From the NCBI GenBank assembly GCA_026120185.1, contig JANUWF010001218.1, positions 2,356,001-2,420,000 on the forward strand: a stretch of DNA of 64,000 nucleotides, read 5' to 3'. This stretch comes from Voacanga thouarsii (taxonomy: Eukaryota; Streptophyta; Magnoliopsida; Gentianales; Apocynaceae). The translations under genes and the position numbers were made by a program. The notes under the pieces are model-generated. The model ran no database searches. It was given only the letters and a program-made list of their open reading frames with translations, and was not told the DNA's origin. This document shows positions 22,808 to 34,464 of the stretch, piece after piece. How positions within the stretch are numbered: position 1 is the first letter of the stretch; each line of letters begins with the position of its first letter.

Positions 22808-23173
22808 TGTTATGAATATATTAAAATTATTGAAAGCTCCATTAATTAGTGGAGGCTCCACTAATTATGGATTTATGTAAATTATTAGAGAAGATTTTTA
22901 TGGATGTCCACCATTTAGTGGAGACACCACTAATTAAGATTAGTGGAAGATGATGTATGCCATGATGTAATCCACTAATTAGAGCTCTATAAATAGAGCT
23001 ATTCTCTAAACTTGTAATACACCATTATTTTGTGAAAGAAAGATTAGTGAAAGAAAGATTAGAGAAAATTGTGAGAGAAAAGAAATAGAGAAATTCTTGT
23101 GCAAAGAATAGTTAGAATTTTATTAGTGTGTAGTGTGAAGATTTTATTCTAACACTACCATAATTTTATAACA
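22808..23173 (+). repeat. 5' LTR of copia B
   Basis: 366 bp, TG...CA ends, TATA-like CTATAAATAGAG near 22988. It contains a 15-bp tandem duplication (GAAAGATTAGTGAAA type) missing from the 3' LTR. Confidence 0.95.
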
Positions 23174-23190
23174 CGTTATCAGCACGAGTC
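23174..23190 (+). promoter_or_regulatory. Probable primer binding site of copia B
   Basis: CGTTATCAGCACGAGTC begins right after the 5' LTR CA end. It is not the usual TGGTATCAGAGC site and probably pairs with an internal part of a tRNA; the tRNA is not identified. Confidence 0.55.
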
Positions 23191-23274
23191 TCTACCGGTA
23201 CAAAAGCCAGAAGATTAAGCACGAATTTCTGCCGTTACCAAAGTCAGAAGATAGATACGCATTTATTGATCTCT

Positions 23275-24334
23275 ATGGCTAACCTCGCTAAACTCGAATT
23301 TGTAGCCCTTGATATTTCTGGAAAAAATTATATGTCATGGGTTCTCGATGCAGAAATGCATCTAAATACTGAAGGCCTTAGTGAAACTATTCAAGCAAAT
23401 AATAGTGCATCTGCACAACACAAGGCTAAAGCTTTGATTTTTATTCGTCGTCATCTCGATGAAAATTTGAAAATGGAATATCTTACCGAAAAAGATCCAT
23501 ATGTCTTGTGGGTAAATTTAAAAGAAAGATTTGACCACCTGAAGATGGTCGTATTACCCACTGCATGGTATGAATGTTGCACCTGAGGTTGCAAGATTTT
23601 AAAACCATGAATGAATATAGCTTCGCAATGTATAAAATTACATCTTAGTTAAAATTATGCAAAGAAAAAGTGATTGATGAATATATGTTGGAGAAGACAT
23701 TCTCCACCTTTCATGCCTCGAATATTGTCCTGCAACAACAATATCGAGAAAAAGGGTATACAAAATTTACAGATTTAATTACTGCCCTCCTCATTGCAGA
23801 GAAGAATAATGAGTTATTATTGAGAAATCATAAAGCCAGACCAACTGGCTCAACAGCACTCCCAGAAGTGAATGCTGTTGGCTCCAGCAGAAGTCATCGT
23901 TATAGTCGTGGTCGTGGCCATGGCCGTGGTCGTGGTTATAGTCGTAGACACGCTCGATATTTCCCTTATCACAATCATAATCAAACTGTGAGAAATACTG
24001 GCCACCTGAAGTGGAACAGAAAAGATCATAAGGGAAAAGAAAAAGAAATTGAAGAAAAGAATGAGGTTATATGTTATAGATGTGGCATGAAAGGTCATTG
24101 GTCATGAAACTGTCGTACGGCTAAGCATTTAGTTGAATTGTATCAAGCTTCATTGAAAAATAAAAATGTGGAAGCAAATTTTTCTCAACATCCAATAAAT
24201 AATGCTGAAGATGATGATATTGATCCTGAAGATCTTAATATCAATATTACCCATATGGATGTATCGGATTTTTTTGAACACCCAGACGGTAGGATAGACC
24301 ATTTAATTGGTGATGGCAGTGTCCAGAAGAACTA
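23275..24334 (+). pseudogene. Copia B gag
   Basis: Begins MANLAKLEFVALDISGKNY, a typical copia gag N-terminus, read from the second of two nearby Met codons. A frameshift near 23580 moves the frame; MNEYSFAMYKI and TDLITALLIAEKNNELLL follow. An Arg/Gly-rich stretch (about 23900-23950) precedes a CCHC zinc knuckle CYRCGMKGHWS*NC near 24070, where TGA replaces the codon before NC (probably CGA). The tail is acidic (NNAEDDDIDPEDLN) and ends at a stop at 24334. Broken by at least one frameshift and two stops. Confidence 0.9.
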
Positions 24335-24417
24335 AAGTCTCACCCTGATATTTTTGTATTTTCATTTTCATTCTATTCTAATAATATTTACGTTTGCATA
24401 TATATATTTGTGTTCAG

Positions 24418-27400
24418 ATGGCTGTTGTTAATGATGATGTATGCATTATTGATAGTGGAACTACACACACCATACTAAAAAATGAGAAATATTTTTCTGA
24501 TCTCAAAATGGGAGAAATAAATATTTATACGATAAACGGTGCAAATGTGATTGAGGGCTCTGGAAGAGCTAGTATATTGTTGCCTAAAAGAACAACAATT
24601 ATTATTGATAAGGCACTATTTTCTTCAAAATCCAGAAGAAATTTATTGAGTTTTAAAGATATCCGCAAAAATTGGTATCATGTTGAAACAAATGAGGAAA
24701 ATGGGATTGAGCATCTTTATATTACTCAAATGCATTTGGGTAAGAAATCTGTATTAGAAAAACTGCCGTCTTTTTCTACCGGCCTATATTTTGTAAAAAT
24801 ACGTACAATTGAAATTCATCATCTAGTAAACCAGAAGTTTACTGATCATATTACTTTTAGCATTTGGCATGACCGATTGGGTCATCCGGGATCTACCATG
24901 ATGAGAAGAATCATTGAGAATACACATGGTCATCCTTTAAAAAATAAAAGAATATTAACATCAGAAAAATTTGCATGTACTGCATGTTCCCTAGGAAAAT
25001 TAATTATTAAACCATCACCAGTAAAAGTAGGAGCTAAAAGTCCTACATTTCTCGAACGGATTCACGGAGATATTTGTGGACCTATTGATCCACCATGTGA
25101 ACCGTTCAAATATTTTATGGTCTTAATTGATGCATCATCCCGATGGTCACATGTATGTTTATTATCTACTCGCAACCTGGCGTTTGCAAGATTACTTGCT
25201 CAAATAATTAAATTACGAGCACAATTTCATGACCATCACATTAAAAATATCCGTTTGGATAATGCTGGTGAATTTTCATCACATGTTATTGATGCATATT
25301 GCATGTCAATTGGGATTAATGTTGAACATCATGTAGCTCATGTTCACACACAAAATGGTCTTGCTGAATCTTTGATTAAACGATTACAATTAATTGCTAG
25401 ACCATTATTAATGAAAACAAATCTCCCAACATCTGCCTGGGGACATGCTATTTTACATGCTGCAACACTTGTACGCATAAGACCAACTAGTTATCATAAA
25501 TTATCTCCTTTGCAATTGGCTTTTGGGTCAAAATCAAATATTGCTCATTTAAGAATTTTTGGGTGTGCTGTATATATTCCAATTGCACCAAACCAACGTA
25601 CAAATATGGGTCCTCAAAGAAGAAAGGGAATATAAGTTGGATATGATTCTCCCTCTATTATCAGGTATGTTGAACTCCTGACAGGAGATGTATTCACAGC
25701 AAGATTTGCTGATTGTCATTTTGATGAATCATTATTCCCTAAATTAGGGGGAGAACCAAAACAGCATAAAAAGGATCTTGCTTGGACAACATCATTAAAT
25801 TATCTTGATCCGCGCACAAGCGCATGTGAACTTGAAGTTCAAAAGATAATTCATTTGCAAAGCATTGCAAATCAAATGCCAGACGCTTTTGTTGACTCCA
25901 GAAGAGTTACAAAATAGCATATTTCAGCTATGAATGCTCCTATTCGAATTGAAGTTCCAACAGAACAAAATATTATACCTATAGCTGGTGAGTCAAAAAC
26001 ACGCTAGAAGTGTGGCCGACCTCTTGATTCTAAAGATAAAAATCCTCAAAAGAAAAGAGGATTAAATGATCCAGAAGATCATATTGAAGAAAAGAATGAT
26101 AAAGACCAAGAGAGAACTGATGACAAAGAACCAGAAGTTGATGAAAGTAACACTGAAATTTCTATCAATTATACCACTTCCGGTAGAAGTTGGAATCGGA
26201 TAGAAACTGTTATTGATAATATATTTGCATACAATATATCTCTTGATGTTGCACAGGATAATGATGATCCTGAACCAATATTGGTTGATGAATGTCGGCA
26301 TAGAAAAGATTGGCTGCAATGGAAAGATGCGATTCAATCGGAGTTAAATACACTGACAAAACGTGAAGTCTTCGGACCTGCAGTCCGAACACCAGAAGGT
26401 GTAAAACCTGTTGGCTACAAATGGATATTTGTGCAAAAGCGCAATGAAAAGAGTGAAATCGTTCGATATAAAGCGCGATTAGTAGCCCAAGGTTTTTCAC
26501 AAAGATCAGGTATTGATTATGATGAAACTTATTCTCCTGTTGTTGATGCTATTACACTCCGATATCTTATCAGTTTGGCACTACATGAAAAAATATATAT
26601 ATGCACCTATTAAATGTTGTCACTGTTTACTTGTATGGAAATTTAGAAAATGATGTTTACATGAAAATTCCCGAAGGATTTCATATGCTTGAAGCATATA
26701 AACATTATCCTCGTGAAAATTACTCCATCAAGTTGCAGAAATTATTATATGGCCTGAAGCAATCTGGGCGCATGTGGTTCACACGTCTTAGTGAATATTT
26801 ATTGAAAGCGAGATTTAAAAATGATCAGGTATGTCCATGTGTTTTTATTAAGAAGTCTGGTTCTAAATTTGTGATATTAGCGCTATATGTTGATGATATT
26901 AATCTTATTGGAACTCCTGAAGAGCTCCAAGAAACAATTGATTATTTAAAAAGAGAATTCGAAATCAAGGATTTTGGTAAAACCAAATTTTGCTTTGGTT
27001 TACAAATTGAACATCTGGAAAGTGGAACATTTATTCATCAATCAACATATACAGCAAAAGTGTTAAAAAGATTTTACATGGACAACGCACATTTATTGAG
27101 TATTCTAATGATCGTCCAATCATTAAATGTGAATAAAGATCCTTTCCGACCTCAAGAAAATGATGAAGAACTCCTTGGTCCTAAAGTACCATATCTCAGT
27201 GCAATTGGTGCATTGATGTATCTTGCTAATAATACACGACCTGATATTGCTTTTGCTGTCAATTTAATAGTAAGATTTAGTTCTTCACCAACACGACGAC
27301 ATTGGAATGGAATTAAGCAAGTCCTTCGATATCTTCAAGGTACAATTGATCTCGGATTATTTTATTCAAATAAAACTAACCCAACATTGATTGGTTATGC

Positions 27401-27908
27401 AGATGCTCGTTATTTATCTGATCCACATAAAGCACGTTCTCAAACGGGCTATCTATTTACATGTGGAAATACTGCTATATCATGGCGTTCTATGAAACAA
27501 TCTATAACAGTTACTTCTTCAAATCATGTTGAAATTATAGCCATTCATGAAGCAAGTCGAGAATGTGTATGGCTAAAATCCATGATTCATTATATCGGAG
27601 AAAGTTGTGGATTATCATCGATAAAAAATATTCCAACTCCTCTTTATGAAGATAATACAGCTTGCATAGCTCAATTACGAGGAGGATATATTAAAGGAGA
27701 TCGGACAAAACATATTTCACCAAAATTCTTCTTTACTCATGAACTCCAGAAGAAAGGTGAAATTGATGTGCTATAAATTCGGTCATGTGACAACCTCGCA
27801 GATATTTTTACGAAGACTTTACCGACTGCAATATTTGAGAAGTTGAGATATAAAATCGGTATGCTTCGATTTAAAGATTTAAATGAATCAGCTCATCAGG
27901 GGGAGTAA
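24418..27908 (+). pseudogene. Copia B pol (protease, integrase, RT, RNase H)
   Basis: One long open stretch (to 25635) encodes the protease (CIIDSGTTHTILKN), the integrase zinc region (WHDRLGHPG...CTACSLGK) and a DDE core with FMVLIDAS, RLDNAGEF and HTQNGLAESLIKR. Stops follow near 25633, 25915 and 26005. The RT starts with RKDWLQWKDAIQSELNTL (about 26300), KARLVAQGFSQ and YDETYSPVV; a frameshift near 26600 leads into VYLYGNLENDVYMKIPEGF, LYGLKQSGRMW, YVDDINLIG and ARPDIAF-like TRPDIAFAV. RNase H shows LIGYADARYLSD, SNHVEIIAIHEASRECVWLK and KHISPKFFF. The final stop in the open frame is near 27775, with the C-terminus continuing through a stop. Non-functional but far better preserved than element A. 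Confidence 0.92.
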
Positions 27909-28033
27909 TAAACAGACATATAGAATAGTGTACTCTTTTTCCTTCACTAGATTTTTTTTTCCACTGGGTTTTTATCTAGCAATGTTTTAACGAGGCATAT
28001 TCTTTATGTAATGGATGGATATCCAAGTGGGAG

Positions 28034-28384
28034 TGTTATGAATATCTTAAAATTATTGGAAACTCCATTAATTAGTGGAGGCTTCACTAATTATGGATTT
28101 ATGTAATTATTAGAGAAGATTTCTATAGATGTCCACAATTTAGTGGAGACACCACTAATTAAGATTAGTGGAAGATGATGTATGCCATGATGTAATCCAC
28201 TAATTAGAGCTATATAAATAGAGTTATTCTCTAAACTTGTAATACACTATTATTTTGTGAAAGAAAGATTAGAGAAAATTGTGAAAGAAACAGAAAAAGA
28301 GAAATTCTTGTGCAAAGAATAATTAGAATTCTATTAGTGTGTAGTATGAAGATTTTATTCTAACACTACCATAATTTTATAACA
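28034..28384 (+). repeat. 3' LTR of copia B
   Basis: 351 bp, same ends and TATA-like box as the 5' LTR. Preceded by the purine tract CAAGTGGGAG. Confidence 0.95.
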
Positions 28385-30162
28385 GTCTTTAGTTTTTATT
28401 GTACTTTTTTCTTGTAATTTCCTTGATTTATTTTCCTTAATACTTCTTTTGCACTTCCTCTCCCACTTTTCATTTCCTTTTGTAACAAAAGCTATTTTCT
28501 TTAGTTTCGTATTGAACTTTTTCTTCATAATTTCCTTAACATTTTCCATCACAACTAAATAGGAGAAAACTCTTTCTTTTCGTTTTGTGACAAAAAGCAT
28601 TTTCTTTAGTTAGTATTGAATTTCTTCCCCATAATTTCCTTGATTTATTTTCCTTAATATTTCCATCACAACAAAAATATTTTTAACGAAAGTAATTTCT
28701 TTCCCATGGTGAAATCCTTGAACCAAACCAGACTTTAGAGACCTAAACAATTCTTATCAAATGTGTGCTTAGATAGATTGGAAGACGTGCTATCATTGCA
28801 TTCCAATGGTGAATCCCTTAGCGTTGAGCCTCCTATTATCAATTTTAAGTGGTATACAAACCCATTTCTTTGTTGTTTCAATGGGATCGTTGTTATTTAT
28901 GATTGGAATGATTTTATTTTGTAGTCCTGCAATGACTCTCAGTTAGGACACTTCCTCCATACCCCTATATTATGTTACTTTGTCACATAATTGTTTACGT
29001 TAAATTCTCTTTTATTATCTCGTGATAAGAAATAACACAACAATCTCTTATTTTCCTCGTTATACCCTCTTTTATTATCTCATTATAAGAGATGATACAA
29101 TTACCTTTTTCACGATTTTCTTATTTACAATGATAAGAACTCTTATTTTATATCATATCCTCTTTTTAGTATCTTATAATAAGAAATGATACAGCTACTT
29201 CTTCTCAAAGTTCTGACCCTTTTGTAAAAATATTTGCACTGACCAAGACTTCGTTGCCTCTGAAGAATCAATCAGTCTTTATTAAAGTTTGCAATCATAA
29301 GGATAACGGAAGTAGGAGTAGGATATGTAAACCAGTGAATAATTTATTTATTTTGTTGTCTGCGGAAGAAACACTTAGTCTCTATTAAAGTTTCACACCC
29401 TAAGAATTAAAGAAAATTCAAGTAGATGCAAAATATGGAGATAAAAGCATATTAAGAAAGTACCCGACGCATCAGTTTTTTTTCACTTTGTTGAATACAA
29501 GAAGAAACATTCAGACCCTAGAAAGGAGAATGCAAATAGGTATAGAATATGGATAGATTAAGGGGCTTACTATTTATGTTCTTGAGTCTCCATATGAAGG
29601 GAAACTGTGGTATCGCATTTTATGCTGTAAAAAAAAAATGCAGTTAATGCGTCCTCAAACCTCTACTGCTGCTGAACAAAAAATTGCCCCTATGCTGCAA
29701 TTTTGGAATTAATCTTCCTGCTTCTGAACAAAATTTGCCCTCATTTGCCCTTTTTCTGTGATTTTGGAATTAAGCTTGCATTCAATCATCTCTTAGAAAT
29801 CGGCAACTTAAAAGAAGGAATTCATGCTGTTCATATTTTCAGACACAAAAATAGTGAATAAGGTCAGTTTATATGTACCAATATGCAATTTCCTTTTCCC
29901 AAATACTAGGCCTGATAACTACAACAAACAGAAGAAACAACAACAGATTGCATATACACGTTCATCTTTTTCTGCAGATCCTGATAAAAAAAGAAACAAA
30001 AAGCTATAGCCAAGGAGAAAATCTAAATCTCATCTGCCGCTGCAAATGACGAGATGCTATTGCTGTTGCATATCAATAGATGCCTCCACCATTTATATAT
30101 ACAGTAAGTCCATTTTCAGCCGTGCAAGTGTATAACTGACTTTACAAGGCAGAAGAGAGTTA
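28385..30162. other. Intergenic with degenerate tandem repeats
   Basis: 28385-28690 continues, past the copia B insertion, a degenerate tandem repeat whose first unit lies at about 22735-22807; shared phrases are TTTCTTTAGTT, GTATTGAA and TAATTTCCTTGATTTATTTTCC. 28985-29215 holds about three degenerate units of 80-90 bp (CTCTTTTATTATCTC, ATAAGAAATGATACA). 29640-29790 has a small local duplication (TTTTGGAATTAA). No gene is supported; 30000-30162 is probably the 3' UTR of the next gene. Confidence 0.6.
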
Positions 30163-33100
30163 TCATATTGCAGAAGCTAACCACCTTGGAAGTCTCAATG
30201 ATGTCTTCATGCCGTATTTGATGAAGAACACCGCATAGAAAATATGTAACAAGAATACAAAACTAGCACAATTGAGCAAAAGCTGACAAATGAGGAAAAA
30301 AAGAAAGCTTTAATTTATATTGTGATAACAAGAATGTATGGGCAAAAGGGAAAGAGATAGAGCATGTATAAACACAGGAAAGCCAGAGGTCAGCTTACTG
30401 CAGAGCCAAAAATGCCATATATAGTATTCATTGATGGAATAAGTTGGAGGCCGACAGCCGTGAAGATATATGTTACTGTAGCATGAATATTCACAAGGAT
30501 CTAGCAATCAAATGGAACTGTATAAAGAAAGACTCGATCTGTGCACTGAAGGAAGAACAAAGTAGCAAATAGAAGGAGAAGAGTGGAGGAATACAAATTA
30601 CCAAAGCAAGGATGTTTTCTTCTATTAAAAATGAGGATATTAACACATATCCCACAGCACCCATTGCACGGACCTGCAAGTACAGGCCTTATATGAGAAA
30701 TCAGGCACGGGCAAGTAGTTAACAGGTTCACACAGAAATAGTTGAAAGAGTAAACTGTACTATTGCGCAGATGAAGATTGAGATGGCCCAATTTGCTCTC
30801 AACCTACAAAAATTAAAAATGAAACATGATAAGGTTGAATTACAATAGTAATCAGAATTCAATAGGTCAAAACATGAGTAGTGCAAGGGCCAACTGATAC
30901 TACAACGCAAATCAAAATCATTCAGGGAGAAAAGTTTGATCACATCATGCATACCAAGGACATCTAAAGGATCAAAAAGAGAAATAGGGTGTCAAATAGA
31001 CGAGAAATATAAAAAGAGAAGAATGTGGGTAGCATATTCATGTCCAAAACAATTTCCCACCTTTTTTTAAGAATTGCAAGAACATCTCAAGACAACAAAA
31101 AAACTGCTCAGAAAAGACTAAACAATTGTAGAACTTAAATGAAATTAACATGGCACAATGTTGCAGCAGTAGTTAAAACAAAAATGAAAATCATAGGTTC
31201 AATACCTCCACAAAGAGCCCATCGTAAAACCAAGTAAACCATGCATTAGCTGGGAAATCAAAAGAGAAGAGCAATTAGTTATTTGCCCAGTGTGCCATTC
31301 AGGATGTAGCAAATAGAGTACAAAAGCAATATTAAGGCATAAGTTTTTGCTGGGTGATACATAGTTATAGCTCCAAAAAGAATGGAAGTCACAGAGTCTG
31401 AACATTCTTCATAAATTATCTGGCATATTTTATAGCCCAAGCAATTCACGAATGAAAAGTGTAAAGCATTCGGCCAAGGTCTAAAACCATGTAGCTCATA
31501 GACAAGAAAGAAAGGAAAATTTGCAAGGATTTTTGCAATGCTCTTCAGCATCTCAAGGGTAAAGCACATAGTACAGAAAAAAAAAAAAGAATAAAATAAC
31601 AAGCAAGGCAAGAGAGCTGGACAAAAATGTTATTAGTGTCAAGAAGATGGCTTCCAAAGTTCAAATTACAGTAAGCAGGAAAATAACAGCACTATAGATA
31701 GATAAACCAAAGAGACACCACAGGACACAAAAGGGAGAATAGAAACAATTGAACTTCAGAGCAGGCTAACCAGGTAGGTTAAGGCTTTCACTGGACCGGA
31801 TAAGACAAACAGCAGAACAAACGTTGCTACCTGACAGGAAAGAAATATTACACAACTATACAATGTAAAGTACCAACTTAAAGATATTAACCATTTATAA
31901 TAACAGGATATGGATGATGATACCATAGTTTTTCTTGCTGCCAAAATGCCCCATCTCATTGCAGAGAATACTATTGGCAAGGCAAAAAAACAGCCAAAGT
32001 AGTTCTGTATGAAATCAAATGCCAAAATTAGTTGTTTGAAACAGGTGAAAATTCTCACTTTCTGGGAATCTTTCATTGATTGCTGAGGAAAGAATATGAT
32101 GGGTGGAGAAAGACAGAAACTTCAAGAATCTCGTCAACATTGGAAATTGAAAAATGAGACTACTTCTGCACCCTGAGTTGAGCCATTTGCACAGATACTG
32201 CAAGCCTCTTCCCGAACTTATGACAATTTTGCATGAAACTTTAAAAAAAACAACAATGATAAAATGAACTGATAGCACACATGGCAGCTTGAACTGATAC
32301 TACCAGAAACAGCTAAATTTAGTAGATTGAGTTAAGCATCCATTACTATCTGAGTAGTCCTTTGATATCATATTCAATTGTGCATGAAGAAACACAAAGC
32401 CATTATCACACATCTAACAGCATCATGATGCAATCGAATTATACTTCAAACCTTTATCATAGCTAAAAGAATCACCCACAAGAAATATAAGGCTTACATC
32501 CTTTCCACCGCTTAAGTAAATATATCCAGTACCTGTCCCTTCTTGCATAGGACCACCGCTTAAGTAAATATATCCAGTAAATATACGACCAATTATTACA
32601 GTCTCAAACACTGCGGTTTGTGTCAAAATATCATCCCTTCTTGCATCCTAAGAATTGTTGTTCTCAACCACATTCCACTGTCCAACACTAAGCTTTCTCC
32701 TCTCATGTGTTTCATTTCCCAAGATATTCTCAGAACCAATAATTGATCAGTGCCTTTGTTTTCGTACTCTATTTGTGATATTCTCCATTTCAGTTCATTC
32801 ATTTCTAACCCCTCACTCAAGACTTAACTTACAATATCCAAATACGACAAATGACAATAATGTATGTGTTGCTCTTCTGTAGAATCCTTTCCTCAGCACA
32901 CCACTCAAAGCAGAACAAAAGAGCACGTCTATAGCTCAGCCCAGCAAATAGTTTGATGTACCATCATTCAACATCCTGTTCAACTAACAGAGCAAACAAT
33001 ACAAGCATGCACTTCTCGAACACTAAACGAACACCCCCAACAAACAAAGTTACAAGCCAAAAAGAAAGGGGCAAACCAATTACAAACTAATGTATAATCA

Positions 33101-33556
33101 AAACCCAAAACGAAAATCAGCTATCCCACAAGAAGCAAACAAAATTACTGCGAAAACTCTTTTAAAAAAAAAAAAAAAAGAAACCCTGCTCAAGATTTGT
33201 ACCTCAACAGAGAGAGAATTGCTCAATATATAGGTTAAACCAGAAACTGCTGCAAACATAGCACACTCTACAAGCCTAAGAGTGTTCTGATAAACCTCTC
33301 CATCTGGCGCTAAGTATTCCGGCTCAAAGTCTTCTTCTTTTTCTTCTTCTTCTTCATTGTCCCAGACATCAGCTTTCGCGTCACAGACCCACATGACATT
33401 TTTACACTCGGAATTGAATGAAGAATTGAAGGCAAGTTGTGACTTGCAGATGGGAATTGAGAGGAAGAAGGAGCCATATTCAGTATTGATTTTGGAGAAA
33501 TTGGAAAATTTGACGTCGCAGAATTGGTGGCAGTGGTGAAGCTTAAGAAGAGACAT
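30163..33556 (-). CDS. DUF2232-type plastid membrane protein, 8 exons, intact
   Basis: Exons on the minus strand: 33556-33203, 32004-31924, 31830-31771, 31249-31206, 30803-30761, 30673-30602, 30500-30399 and 30282-30163. All junctions are GT-AG and all phases join, giving 291 residues and a TGA stop. The N-terminus (MSLLKLHHCHQFCDVKFSNF) is Ser/Lys-rich and suits a plastid transit peptide. An acidic patch (WDNEEEEEKEEDFEPEYLAP) precedes the membrane part, with hydrophobic segments around residues 97-115 (CAMFAAVSGLTYILS), 120-140 (FGCFFALPIVFSAMRWG), 146-165 (VATFVLLFVLSGPVKALTYL), then GLLGFTMGSLWR, WAISIFICAI, GYVLISSFLI, IHATVTYIFTAVGLQLI and LLNCASFVFLLHIFYAVFF. This resembles the plant/cyanobacterial DUF2232 (YybS-like) membrane family. 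Molecular role unknown. Intron 1 is 1.2 kb and holds a local duplication. Confidence 0.9.
32507..32578. repeat. 45-bp local tandem duplication in intron 1
   Basis: The phrase ACCGCTTAAGTAAATATATC occurs twice (near 32508 and 32553) in intron 1 of the DUF2232-type gene. Confidence 0.85.
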
Positions 33557-34420
33557 GGAGTCGTCTTCTACCCCTCTGTGGTGGTTGCAGTTTCAGAAGT
33601 GTTTAGCGGGAGCCGGTTAGTGGATAGACCCTCTTTAAGGGCCCTCTTTCTCTCCCACCCAATTGGCCCAAAGCCCAAACTTTGCAATGGTTGGGGCCCA
33701 ATTGGGTCTCAGCATTATTTTATTTTAGATTATTTTCTTTTGTATTATTTTTGCTAATAAATTTCATTGCATCAATTACATCATGAATTAGATAAATACT
33801 ACTCCCAAATAAATATTTAATTATAAATGAATTATCATAAAAGTAATAATATGATTTGTGATCCCGCTACTACCCTCAGGATAAATTATCATCTTACTAT
33901 CATTAATAAGAAATGATAACAGTAGGACCAATTATTTAATAGAGTTTATATTTCTTAATTGTAAGAGATTAATTGTGAAAATTTAAAGAAAAATATTTAT
34001 TATAGCAAAATAGACGTCTATTTTTTATATTTTAAAATAAAAATATATACATTGAAATTTGAGTAAACAAAGTATTATAATATTTTTAAATAATCTTTTT
34101 TTTTATTCCCTATGTCACGTTGGCCATGTATAATAAGATTATATTTTTTTCTTTTTGGCTTATTTTATTATAAATTGCTATTTCAATGTTAAATTTGAAA
34201 ACATTAGGGCTAAAGAGTGGCAAACCCCCATATAAAACAAAAATATTTAAAATAAATAGAAAAATTAATATTTTCCTAACAAATGTATTAAAAAATCAAT
34301 TAGAGTTTATTACATAATAATTAATATTTTTTTAGAAAATATAACTATATTGTTCACAAATCACGAGATACATATATACTTTTTTTAATGACTTTTTAAA
34401 ATGGTATATATATATATATG

Positions 34421-34464
<44 letters not shown>

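Larger units (their letters stand above)
22808..28384 (+). mobile_element. Ty1/copia element B, complete with LTRs
   Basis: Bounded by two LTRs (22808-23173 and 28034-28384), each starting TGTTATGAATAT and ending TTTATAACA. A perfect 7-bp GTCTTTA flanks both sides (22801-22807 and 28385-28391). A polypurine tract (AAGTGGGAG) precedes the 3' LTR. Gag and pol are present in order but broken. By eye the LTRs differ at roughly 16 positions plus a 15-bp duplication, suggesting moderate age. Confidence 0.95.

Noticed and set aside
33524..33757. 77-codon plus frame at the start of the DUF2232-type gene
   Set aside because: Overlaps the opposite-strand first exon and promoter; no similarity.
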